Source of the DNA: Daphnia carinata
Lineage: Eukaryota > Arthropoda > Branchiopoda > Diplostraca > Daphniidae
Length of the DNA stretch: 64,000 bases
NCBI RefSeq assembly: GCF_022539665.2
Contig: NC_081337.1
Coordinates: 4,068,679-4,132,678, forward strand
Direction of reading: 5' to 3'
The translations under genes were made by a program, and so were the position numbers. This document shows positions 11,191-23,604 of the stretch, one piece after another; positions within the stretch are counted from its first letter, which is position 1, and each line of letters opens with the position of its first letter. The notes below the pieces were generated by a model. It worked only from the letters and a program-made list of their open reading frames with translations. It made no database searches and had not been told where the DNA came from.

Positions 11191-12870
11191 AAAAAGGGGG
11201 AAGGTTTTGCCAATAAACGGAATACATACACTGTTGTCGCGCCAGTAGGTTCAGTCGTAATCTGCGTTTCTTTACTCAAAATTGAATGCTGATTCCGGGA
11301 AAATTGTTTTTTTTTCTTCCACTAACTCAACCGTTTTTGAAATACGCCAAAAAAAAACTAGCGCGCCAGTACGCGACGCTCTCTAAAGAAAAATCACGAT
11401 AGAGCTCTAACGTACTGGCGCGAATCGTTTATTTGAAAAACTACAAACTCCATTGAAAAATAAACTTGATTTCCGTGATTATCGTTTAATTCTCAATCGA
11501 AGCCATGTATATTCATTGCTATATTAAAGATTTTTGAAAAATACAAAATTGATGGAAAAGTCGGGCTTATTTTATCGGGCTTATTTTGTCGGGCTTATTT
11601 TCAGTTATGGCTAAATTTTAAATTTGGCTTAAAATACAAAATTTCGATCTGTAATTGAATGAAAAGCATCAAAATAAAGTTTATTTTTCCATTAAGCTTA
11701 TATTTATTCAAAAGACGTAATCAACATAGCAAGTTGGTGCGAATACATCATATTATTTCCGCTTATTTCCAAAACGGTTCGTTTGACGATAAACTCAATC
11801 ACTCGGTTAGAATCAATGTTTAATACTGATTATGCCGTGTGATTTTCTTTCAATTTCAAGAGATTTCGTTTTTGCCCGATTTTGACAAAAGTGGGAAGGC
11901 TATAACCTTCTCATTTTTTCATTTTTTGCCAAATTTCAAAATTGGCTTAAAATACGTGATATCAATTCAGAATTGAATTGTAATCACGGAAATCAAGTTT
12001 TTTTTTTAATGGGAATTATAGTTTCTGAAATAAACGAAGAAAACTACCGTGGGAATTTTGCCTCACAAATGTCCAAAAACTGACACTCATTGGAATTTGC
12101 TGAAAATCACAGAATATACTGAAAATTGATTGCTTATTTCGAGAAAATTGTTATTTTCTTCATTAAGTCAATCGTTTTCAAAATACACCGAATATCTGAC
12201 ACGACGCTTGCGCGCCAGTACGCTACAGCGCTAGCACGATCCAGCCCAAATACTTGTATTTGCTGTATTTCGAAAACATCTGGTTTAAGGAGAACACCAA
12301 TAGCTGAATAGTAATCAACATCAATTTTCATTATACTTTGTGATTTCCATGGAATTCCAAGTGATGTTGTTTTTGGCCGATTTTGACAAAACTGGGAAGG
12401 CTATGCAGCCTTTGCACTTCTTCATTTTTGGCAAAATTTTAAATTTGGCTTAAAATACGTGATTTCAATTGAGAATTGCATGAAATCGCGGAAATCAAGC
12501 TTATTTTTCAACTGGCCTTATAGTTTTTGTACTAAACTGAAGCACGACTGCGACGTACCGTACTAGCGCGCTAATATTTGCTACCGGTTTTCCCGTTTAT
12601 TTCGTAAAAATTACTGATCTCATCAAAAAATTAGTCGGTTTTCGTCATTCTCATTGATTTTGAATCCGTAGTACATCTGTTCATTGCTAAACTGAATATT
12701 TTTGGGAAAATTCAAAATTGATGGAAAAGTCGGGCTTATTTTCTCGGACTTATTTTCAAGCTCGATTTTTCAATTGGCCTTTATTAGTTTTTGAACTAAA
12801 CGTAGCCAAACCACAAAATGAAATTGGGTCACTATCGGCACTTTATTTTGTTTCTTTCATCATGTTGTGA
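11190..12870. repeat. Repeat block 2: same ~320-bp family as block 1
   Basis: The signature TGGCTTAAAATAC followed by the TTCGAT/GAATTGAATG-like sequence occurs near 11611, 11932 and 12428. Hairpin copies lie near 11887-11918 and (degenerate) 12386-12420. Three tandem GTCGGGCTTATTTT-type units lie at about 11559-11604, and another group at about 12729. A second hairpin, CGCGCCAGTACG (11362-11373) against CGTACTGGCGCG (11411-11422), corresponds to a decayed copy near 2653-2699 in block 1. Confidence 0.75.
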
Positions 12871-15800
12871 AAAACGAAATCGATTAACCTCTTTGTGAAA
12901 TTAAAATTTTAACACACCTTAAACCCTTTACATAGAACATCACACTGTAGTCGTGCGAAATTAATTACACACAGGTGTATCTTTCAAAGCTTGATGTCCA
13001 ACTCGCTAGGTGGTGTTCAAAGACCTATCCCAAGATATATTTGCTGGATGGCGTGCATGCCCAATGATCACCTTATTTTGCGACGGAGCACACACGAGAA
13101 CCTCAACTGATCACGTTTCGCATTTAATGAACCACGATGCAACTGTAGGTTACAATAGATATTGATATCATAAATATCTATACTATAATGCAGGGCATCC
13201 TTTGGTATAAGCGCACCCTTTATCATGGTATATAAAAGCATAACTGTAACACAACCGGCGAGCTTCTGCACTTACTTATTCATGTTTGAAATCCGAGTCA
13301 TGAAGCCATTTTCCAATGTTTTCCCTTTTGTTTCCAACAGTTTTTTTGGTCAGCCAGCATATAGTCAACCTAAGGAATACGCATGATTTTAACATTTGGG
13401 CAAAAGAACTAATGAATTCAAACTAAATTTAAAAAAAAAATGCTGTCTTCTCGTTCGCAGAGCTGGCGGTTGACATGAACGTGATGGTGAAGGTGAAGCA
13501 TCGAATTCAACGATGTATATGATATCTAGAGCAAGTACTAGGGTGGAGTTGAATGGGATGGTTATTACAGCACACGTGTGCTACGCAAAGTGCACGGAAA
13601 GAGCAACGTGGATTTATTTTAGAGAACAACATAAAGATCATGAGACATCTCATGTGTAGTAATATGGAGCAACCGAATGTCATCAGTTGAAAGCAATATC
13701 TTATCTCTCATATGTCAGTTGATAAATAAAAGCACTCATTCTCTTTTTGGCAAAGACATCTCTATAGTTTATAATTCTCTTTTTATTCGTTCCACGCCTA
13801 ACTACGTCTCGAAAGACTGTAAGTGAACAGGAGCTGTTTGTTAAGTAGGTTAGAAACAATCACGTGCTCAAAGCCCTTGAAAAGGTGAACATATACAGTA
13901 GATATCTGAGATGCCCTATTTCGCCGCTGTTTCCTCTGTTTTCATAGCACAAGTTATCAAGTTCCAAGCCCAATAATACTTGAATAAAGGACTTACAACC
14001 ACTTTCATGTACTGCCAATACCTTTCGACCTTCTGTAGCGCCCGTTCCTTCTATATACGTTTAGTGATCTGGGGTTGGTGATTCAGACATCCTACTGAGA
14101 AAAGCCCAGAAGCAGATCATCTGAAAAGAGGATAAAAATACAACAACAACAACAACAAAAAGTTGTCTACTTGGAAGCTTTTGGTAATGAGAGGTCGACT
14201 AATATATAGCGACTTGACGACAGCCAATCCGTAGAGATCTGTCTAATTATCTTAAACGCTGCGGAAAAAAAAAACATTATTCACTTCAAAAGAGTCTACT
14301 AGCCTCTTACGTATATTGGAAGGATAAAAATGACCGGAAGTTATCGTCTATTGACGTCAGTCCGGGTACAGTCGTCTAAGTGGCAAGCGTCAAAGCTTCC
14401 AGCCCATCATTTAATTCATTTTTTTTTTATGTAGGCGATGCTTTAAATTCGATGCGCACTGTCTTTCTTTCAGGCGAACTCGAAACATAAGTGCCACTTG
14501 AAAAAACTGACTTTACTTTACCATTTAGGTCCTTCACGTGGGTGTACATAGATCCTATAATATGTGAGCCAGATTATGCGTACGAACCGATCGACATTCA
14601 AATCTCTGCCATCCTTCCGAACCGATTAGAGCAAACTAACCAATATTTTTTGTTTTCGCTTGATATGAAAAAGAAAGAGCTTCATATTAAGGCATACATA
14701 CAGGTTGGTCTTCTGTACTTGTAAAAAGCTTTTTGTTTTTTTGTTTTTTTTTGCAACGAGTAAAGCAGGATTACGCAATATAAAGAGAGAGAAAAAAAAA
14801 CAAAAAAAAAACAATTGCCTTAACGCAACAGCTGGGGAAAGCAGCGTTGTTTCACCTCGTTGCACTGGGAGCTGAAGGCTTTCTAGTGTAAACCTAGTCA
14901 CCCCTCAATCCTGTCGAATTGTGCGGCTTTCGTGTGCTACTCCTTCATATGCCTTCACTGCTCAGAGAGTTGATCCGATTGAGGAAAAGAAAAGGCCAGC
15001 GTTATTTTTTTTTTCAATGTCTCTTTCTTCCACTTTTTGTGCGTGTGTCTATAGATTCAAGCACTCGTGCGACTCTCTTTTTTTTTGTTCTTCTATACGT
15101 GTCTTTTGTATTAAATCTATACGTTCCACTCTCCGCACTGGCAAAAACATACCGACTAATGCAATCAGTACGTCCTGTATTCTGTCAATTGCACAGCGCT
15201 GATTTTGTTTCCGTTGCAAAAAGGAAAAAAAAAATACTTGCTCAACGAGACGGCGAACGTTTATTTGAATAAAGACACGTACTGTGTGTTATAGTTATAG
15301 ACAATCTATCGAGAAAGACGCATTTGGGGATATAGTTTTCTGGTTTTATATAGGGCATACATGTCTGTTTCATTGCATGGATGAAGATTCAATCATACAT
15401 TAGATTTGTTTGTCTTGATTTAAGTAATTTTATTTCCCTCTTTCTTCTTTTTGTTTTCTTCGATCCGATACCATAAAGCTTATTATCCATTTATTGTATA
15501 TCTTTGTGTACACTTTATTTTCCTTCAGCTTTATATAAATATATATATATACAGTATATATGCAATTGTATACGTTCATATGATCCTGTTTGACAGATAT
15601 AGCACAAAGAGAAGGGATATAGATGGTAAACTGAAGACCACCATCGCCAGTGTGTAATGTATATACCATTTCACTCGAAACCACTACGTGATACGCTACG
15701 AAAGACGTTGATATATTGTATGGCAAATAAATAGATTCACTTCGACGTTTCATCTGAGCAAAAGCTGATGGGTTACTAATGTACCTATCACAAATTGCTT

Positions 15801-17893
15801 AACAAAATTAGGAGAATAGCTGGTTACCCCTGCTGTATAATGTATTCATTTTTATTAAATTTTTTTCTTCTCTTTTACGTGTTTCTTGTTCTCATATTTA
15901 AATGTGACCTTTTATTTATTCTGCTTTATTTTTCTCATCTTGTATTTGATGAATAACTTAACTACAGACGTTTTTCTGCTTTAAAATCTTAATGAGCTTC
16001 CACGTGGCATCTCCTCATACTTAACGATATTAATTCGGAAGTGTATGACGTACTATGATATCGTCCCTAATTAAGACATCGCTTAATCTTAAAGGCGAAA
16101 ATATCTTGACGTGCAAAATAAAACAACGTTTGACTACAATAATATGGCATTAGCATCGAAGGACGCATAGAACTTGATGGCGACTCTCGAGCCTGCATTT
16201 ATTACGTATATGCCATAAGCGGATGATGAAGACTTATTGAGCGCATTTTAGTCCTCGTCGTCTGCCCTATACATCGAACGTCAACGAAACAAAGATCCAA
16301 AGATGGACGAAGGACTATAATTAGCTGCCGTTTTGTGACGACCGTCAATAAGATTTGTAAGGAAAAGTGAGATACGAAAGGCTCGCGGATGGCGAAGCAT
16401 TTTAAACGATAGGGCATCGACTGATACGAAGAGTTAAGAGTATTATTAGAACTGAGACGAATGAAAAGAGAAATAGAACTTTGCTCGTGGGCAGAGCTAA
16501 ATAAACGATAGTAATTTTTGATACGTACATATATGAATAAACGACGAAACGTTATCGACCCGTGAAGATGATCCTATTGTCGCGGCCGCCGCTACGTGGC
16601 TCTCCATGAACGAGCACCTCTAGTTCTCTGTATTTGTTTTCGTTCGTTGCCTAGTCGTTCTAATTACTGACTGTTTAATCATTAGCTATATGACACGTTT
16701 GAAACAATTCCTGTCCAATCAGGAAAATTCACAAAGCAAAACGTTAATAATGAAAGAGCTAATTCTCTAATTTAGATACATGAATAATAGACAAAAAATT
16801 CACCTGCATTATTTATTGTTTTCTAAATCATCGAGCACATCCGGGCTCAGATCAAACAGGTTCTAGAAATAATCAAATTTTAATCAGCTATGCCATCGTT
16901 TCTGATCAAAATTTCCACGATCGCAACAAAAAATATTGAACATAAGCCGCAATTTCATTGAAAAATGACAATAACATTTGCTTAAGAGCAACCAAATGTC
17001 AACAAGACGACCTATCGTCGATTAACTTTACCGTCAAAGAAGTAAAAAAAAACCCCAAAAAACATGTCAGTAGGTTTGGAGTGACGTGGATGTCCCAACG
17101 TCAGAAAGTTGAACGCAATTACAAAATTGATGCAACCGTCCGTTGTACAGAAAGTTGTAATTGTTTAGAAAAATCGTATAATAAGACCTTGGCAGGACAT
17201 TGTCGAGACAAAATAATCGAATAAATCATTCAACTGCAAATATTCGTCAGCAAATAATTTTGCTTTGGCATTTTATTTTAAAGATCGTTAATGAAATACA
17301 TCCATTTTGTTGCCAATTCACGCAACTTCGCAAGCAAAGATAAAGGCTGACGCACATCCGCACGCAGCACGTAATAGTCGAGCGAAACATTGCTGACAGA
17401 TGAGAAATGCGCAAAGCCAGACGTGAAAGATAATTATGTTATCTTAGTCTGTTATTTCCTCCGTTGCATTTTCGGCTCGTTGTTGTTTGTGTTTGTTCGT
17501 TTGCCTACTGTTTAAGCTTAGCAAGCATATTTGGCCTCCTTGAAGGAAACACAACTAAACGCAGACCATACAACTTGAACGAGACTCGTGTAGCAGAAAA
17601 GAAAATATATATTTAATTATAAATAAGAAAAATAAAAATATAATAAAAAGAAATAGAAGAAAGGCCACATTGAAATAAAAGGGTGTAACACGAGAGACGT
17701 GCATACGTTTTACCAAAAGAAGATAACAAACAACTTATATGATAAATAGCAGTCTTACATAATAGGCAGTATGCATTGAATTCAGCATTTCTTATTTCTT
17801 TTTTTTTTCAGATATGACAACAGCCCAAAGACTTACACCAACCATTGCAGCATTCCAAATTGTAAAATGATACCCCCTTACGATTAAGGCAAA
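12871..17893. other. Five kilobases without a supported gene
   Basis: The region holds poly-A/T tracts, a short CAA repeat near 14141-14158 and TA-rich segments near 15535-15560. Open frames of 60-120 codons occur on both strands but lack splice context or recognisable domains. It includes the 3' flank of the 17894-20284 gene. Confidence 0.45.
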
Positions 17894-20284
17894 TTAGAAC
17901 AACGCATTGGAAGCCGGTTCCAAAGGCAGTGGTTCGGAGAAGGCGATGAAGGGAACGACATTTGATTCGTGTTTGCCGGTGAAAGGTGGCGCTGCATCTG
18001 AAGAGTCGGTTAACGCTTCGTCCGGGCTGGCTGGTTGATTGGCTGGCATAGCGAAGAATTTTAACAAAGCCGTTAATTGTTCGTCGGCCTGCTGCGTGTC
18101 CTTAGCCGAATTGAATCGAATCAAGAGGCTCTCCAGAGATGACTTGGCCGGCTCGATAAACTCAGGTGATGCGATCAATGAACTCGACTTGGCAGCCGGT
18201 TGTTCCAGCCTCTCCACTGGTGATGGTCGTGCAGTTGTTTGCGGCAGACGTGGAGGACCCGTAACCCAAACGACCGTTTCTTTCACGAAATGCAGAGGCT
18301 TTGCAGATGGACGTTGTTGTACGTTCTCAAAAGACATTGGCTGCTGGACAATAGGCTTAGCCGGTGATTGAAATTCAAGCGGCCGTTGAGTGGCTTGAGA
18401 CAAGCCCTGCCTTTCCATGTCAGGCCGTCTGACAGATTGTTTTTGCTGAGCTGGTTCGACAAGCTGTTGACTAACCCGGTCAAACCCTTGTGAAGGTTCG
18501 TTTAATTTTCGTTGGACATCAGGTAGCTCCACAAACGGTCGAGAACTCATTAGCCGCTCACCTGGCTGAATTGGTTCGGCACGGGGTGTCACTTGAAAGA
18601 GCCCATTAGATTCTTCACGCAAATGGACTTCAACAGGCTTTGGAGCTACCTTAATAAATCGTTGAATCGCATCGGCTATTTCTCGTTGGCCGCTCTGCGG
18701 ATGATGTTCGAACGGCCTTTCAATTCTTTTCTGCTCACGCTCGTCGGCAAATTGACGGACAGGCTGCTCGGGTTTGTTGTGTTGCCTCGATGGCTGACGC
18801 TCCGCCAAGTTATTATCAAGAAATTCATAGCCAACTGTGTGAGTCAATTGATTTTGGCCGGTGCGCACGCCGTGCTCTTCTTTCTTCTGCTGGCCAAACT
18901 TGGCCGCTTTCATAAGCTGCTCAGGTGATTGTTCAAATCGCTGCTGGCCATGGTGGAATTCGACAGGTCGCTCCGTTGGCCCACCAAGCTCTGGAGATTC
19001 ATGCCATTGGCTTGGCTGATTACCCCTGATATTTTCAACCGTCTGCTTATTAACAAGAGGCGGCGGCGAAGTTTGATGAAATTGGAAGACGCCCATGTTG
19101 AATCTCGCTCGTTTCTCTGCAGGTATCGCTAAACTTTCCGCACCAACAAACTGACGCTCCTGTTTTCTTCCCGCTTCGTTTGGCTGAAGGCCCCAGTTGT
19201 GCCATTCGATTCGCTGATTATTGACTGCTGCATATCGAGCTGGTTCAATCGAATGTTCTTCTTGTGCTGGTCGATTGGACGTCTTGTATTTGACGTGGTC
19301 TTGACGCGGCGAAACCTGCGAATGCGTACCGTACGGCTCGACGATTGGCGTATGCTTTTCTTTAGGATAATAGTGGAGTTTAGGTGGAGGAGCGAGTTGG
19401 CCGTGAGCAGAATCGTCGATAACAGGGCCAGCATGTTGAATGCATCGAACCCAGCCGTAAGAAATGCATGGCGGAACGTTACCGAATTTCGAAACGTCTT
19501 CCGAATGCGAACCAAATACGCGTCCTACACAATCCGCCGATTCGACGCAAGGCAGCAGAGTGTCATTGGGTACGATGCCGTTTGTGCCGGCTGATCGTTG
19601 CCAGTCGTCGGTAGGGAGAGGTCGGCAAGTCACCGAGTCGATCGATAGCAGCAACAGCATCAGCATTGCCGCTAGCCCGTGTTGGTTGGTTATTCCTTTG
19701 AACTTTTTCGCTTGAAAAGCCGCCAAGCTGCAAATAAAATGAACAATGAATAACGTTGTGTAAATAAATAAATAGCAGAGTCGACAGTGGCCAGTTTTCA
19801 GTTCAGGTCTTGAAAACGTTTTTAGGCGAAGCCATCGGGTTGCCACTTGATGGCTCCACCCATTTGCGTTTTTCTTTTTTTTCGCTTTTCAAATGCAAAT
19901 GTAGTACTTTCTTTTTATTTCCTTATAGCTACCTCGTTCTGCAATTTATCAGTCACCATCGCTATAAAGAAATCGTGACTCGACAACTGTTTATGGTCAC
20001 CCAGTTATCGAGGAAACATCTTATATTCAAATGAACAACAAAACTTGGCTTACCTTGGCGTCACATAATCTTGCATCTTAAGAATTGGTCGGGTTGACGT
20101 TCCTAAAATGATTTCAAACAAAAAAAGAAATTCCTCTCTGCCACGACCTTGTTTTTTTTTTGTGTGTATGTGTGTGTTCTAACACAATGAAATGATCGTC
20201 TACTGTGAATCACTACGTACCTGTAGCTGATTGTCAGCCAACCGTTTTGACAGCTATCGATGAGGAAGAGTCTGAAACAACTGA
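17894..20284 (-). CDS. Secreted Pro/Gln-rich orphan protein, 618 residues
   Basis: Coding exons 20054-20076 and 17894-19727, preceded by a non-coding exon about 20221-20284. Exon 2 starts at 20102 after an ATTTTAG acceptor, and its ATG lies at 20074-20076. The join gives MQDYVTPS then LAAFQAKKF, 1857 bases in all. A hydrophobic segment (residues 27-42, AAMLMLLLLSIDSVTC) acts as signal peptide behind an unusually long n-region; initiation at an internal Met (29 or 31) is an alternative. Four Cys (68, 74, 95, 103) form the only compact module. The rest is Gln/Pro/Arg/His-rich and low in complexity, with loose RPxEF-like repeats, probably disordered. No known domain was recognised. A TATA promoter and secretion suit a matrix, cuticle or eggshell product, but this is inference. 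Confidence 0.75.
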
Positions 20285-20310
20285 ATACAAAGTTGCACCT
20301 TAAAGCTGTA

Positions 20311-20320
20311 CCTTATATAG
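20311..20320 (-). promoter_or_regulatory. TATA box and initiator of the 618-residue secreted protein gene
   Basis: The minus strand reads CTATATAAGG here and an arthropod-type initiator TCAGT at 20280-20284, about 37 bases further on. A donor (CTACAG/GTACGT) at 20221 ends the first, non-coding exon. Confidence 0.6.
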
Positions 20321-20324
20321 GGTT

Positions 20325-23300
20325 GGCTTTTACTGAAAGAACGTCTGTTCGCCATTAACGTTTGCCCTTCTATTTCTCCGATAATTTTTTTCCCACCTTA
20401 ATCGGACCTAAAGTCCCAACGGAAGGCTAGTTGGATCACACTTAGTTAGAAAGTGGGGTGAAGGTTTCCTCGTTGACTTGTATGCACAATACAAAAATGA
20501 TCAAGGGACTGCGTGTTTGCTGGATTAAAAGTACACACACAATACACGTTGTTTGCATTTCGTTGATGATGCGAAAGGAAGGGTTCATCCAGGTGTATTA
20601 TCTCTATAGCAATGAACTATTTTAGGTGACCTTGGTTAAAGATTATGGAAAAAAAAAGAAAAATCAATGGAACAATTAAACCTTTATTCATTAAAAAAAT
20701 TCCCAATTCAGAATGGATTACGTCAATGCTATAACAAATATACAGCCCACACACTAATTATTCATTATTAACCAGCTCGTTAATCTTCGTTGATTATATG
20801 CTCATCCGTTTTTGTTTTTTCTTAGTCTTTCCTTGTTTAGAATGGATTTTCGCAATCACAATTGACATTCCTGGCTAATGATTTATTGATTGGGATATTA
20901 ATGGCGGATTTGTATTTTCGATTACTGAGTTGCGTAATCCGTGTATTATAAGACTCAGCTTGTGCAAGGCAAATCGAACGAATTCCAATGTCTATGCGTG
21001 CGTGTTGTCCATATCTTGCTACATACCTCGCACCTGATGTTGTGCGTCATAGTCATGACGCTCCATCTTTGACTCTGTCACTGCCGACTTTTTCTGTACA
21101 TTCTCCCAGTTTCTTTGCGTACGTTCACATTTTGTTTGTGGTTTCATGTCTTTTTTTTTTCTATTTATTTTTCTTAGCGGGGAGAAGTGCATCCGTTTTT
21201 GCCAGTACCTCCCGCCGCTCTGTTGCTCTATGGTCCCTTGTTTCGGCTGATGGATTATTTATTAAGCAGCGAAACGTCATCCATCATCCCTCAAATGGGG
21301 ATGACAGCAACTGTATGCAACCTTTTCTACACAGTTTCAAAAATAAAAAATAAAATACCCTACACCTTCCATAAATGTACAGGTTAAAGAGACACAACGT
21401 ATGGCATAACGCAACCAATACAAACAGGTTTTAACACCCCGCCGATGAAGCCAAAACTTCGTAAAAAGCTGTTCCTTTTATATATATATATATATAGAGA
21501 CTGAGGGGATATCAAATCGTTCGTGCAGACTTAACGAATAGTTTTACAGGGATATTGGTAAACTGTAACAAGAAAGTATAGATCATAAACGTTCGACGTA
21601 ATCCGCAATAGACGGGCGACGAACGGGAGAAAAAGGCACAGTAAAAAAAAAAATAATAATGTAAGAGGAAGTGACTGTTTATTATTACGTGACTAGCTTG
21701 ATTTCTTCCTTTCTTCCCTATTGTGTAACGGACGCCGTTCTTTTTGGTTCACCCACGTTTCCTTTGAAAAGAAGAAATGATAGAGATAAAACTTTGGAAT
21801 CCATAACAATCCATAACAAACGCAGAGCCACGCGACAAACGGCAGCTATAACATTCTTCATATTACGTGATTTGAATCCGTAAGTATTACCTTATGCAAT
21901 GTGAGGATTGAGTACTGCAATCTTCATTTCTTACTCCGGTCAACAGATATAAAATAAAAAAGGGGATGAAACAAAAAGGGAAAGTGGCCATACACCTCCC
22001 GGACCATTTTTTATTAAAAAGTTGTCCACGCGTATGGACAGCAGTTCTATCGTATAGAGACGTGAAGGGAGAGGGTGTGGTTGTTGCGACACCATTCAAC
22101 ATCGACTGCAGTAGGCCTATAGAACGTATATACAATGTGTAGGCAAATATGCCCTGCCCACATCGACTATTCAATGCCATGGAATGTGTTATTCTTGTGC
22201 GCATTGTGGGTTGCATTACCTTACATAGGTTTTTGTTAAAATATTTTAAACTTTCAGGCTTGAGCATACACCTCTCTCTGTCGTGTATGACTGCTTTTTC
22301 TTTTTATTTCCTTCAATCCTTGAAACCAAAAAGCGAAGAATGCCTACAAGCACCTGGGCACTTTGACTTTATTTTTTTTCAAAGTCTAGTTTTGTTGGGA
22401 CGTTTAGAGGTTTTTGTTTGGCACGTGCCACGATGATTTGCCGTTGGCGGATGATTAATTGCTTTTTACATTACCAATTGATGAGAGAGGATTATATTAA
22501 TTTACATACAGCACTGCTAGTACATGGAGACTATATTAGTTTTGATTCAAGGCGTCTTATCCCAACTCATTTGTGCATAATCACGTCTTGAGACGCAACT
22601 TCGTTCAAACAGCCACTTGAACTGTACGAATCAAATAAATAATACCTTCATCCTGTAACATTTATCATGCATTGTGTCCAGCAAAATTAATGGAAAAAGC
22701 AGGCAATTTAATTATGTAATAAAAAAAAGTGAAATCGTAAACAAGCGAAAGAAAAATGACATCGGTGCAAAATAGAAAGCGATAGAATATTTATCCATTT
22801 GACTGTTGCCAAAAGGAAACGGTTAAAAGCTAAACAATTCAAAAGCGATGTAATTATACAACAGTCACGTACACATACAGGCCAACTGCGTTCGCTGCAC
22901 GTCACTCTCGCAAAGGTCATGTGACATTACCGAAAACGAACGATCGAATTAAAACTTGGCAACGGCATTGATCACGTCTGTACTCTCGCTGTTCACCAAG
23001 AGATAGCAACTATTCTGCACCGTGAATTCATTCAACTGCAAAAGTTTAGCGACAGTGCACACCCCCATTCCTCCCCTACGCTTTGCATCATTTGGTCGAT
23101 GGCGCCGCACTCGTATAGTTCCATTTCCTCTAACATTTTAGCGAGGTTACATGAAAATAAATGATATTCAATTTTTATTGACTCATTTATCTAAAGTACA
23201 TTGACCGTAGGTAAGCCTACATTTAGGACACATGCATAGGCAAGACAAGGAACACTAACAATCAATAACACTATAGTCCCACACGTTTATGACAGGAATA

Positions 23301-23554
23301 ATTCAATTATCTTTGTATACGTTTTCATTTACAGAGAGAAAGACACTGCAACAAACTGGGTACACAGAACGGCCATCGCAATTGGTTCAGACAGTCAATA
23401 ATAAAACGTGAGAAAATAAAAAAAATGGACAATGGAAACAAGTTATGACTTGTACACGCGTGCATACTCTGTCTATACATAAAGCGCGCAACGTTCACGG
23501 AGTCAAGGCAAATAAAAATCCGTTGATATTGCCAAGAGATGCAGACAGTCTTAC

Positions 23555-23604
<50 letters not shown>

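Noticed and set aside
18039..19715. Several plus-strand open frames of 67-131 codons opposite the secreted Pro/Gln-rich gene
   Set aside because: They are antisense shadows of a long coding exon, with no splice context or domain of their own.
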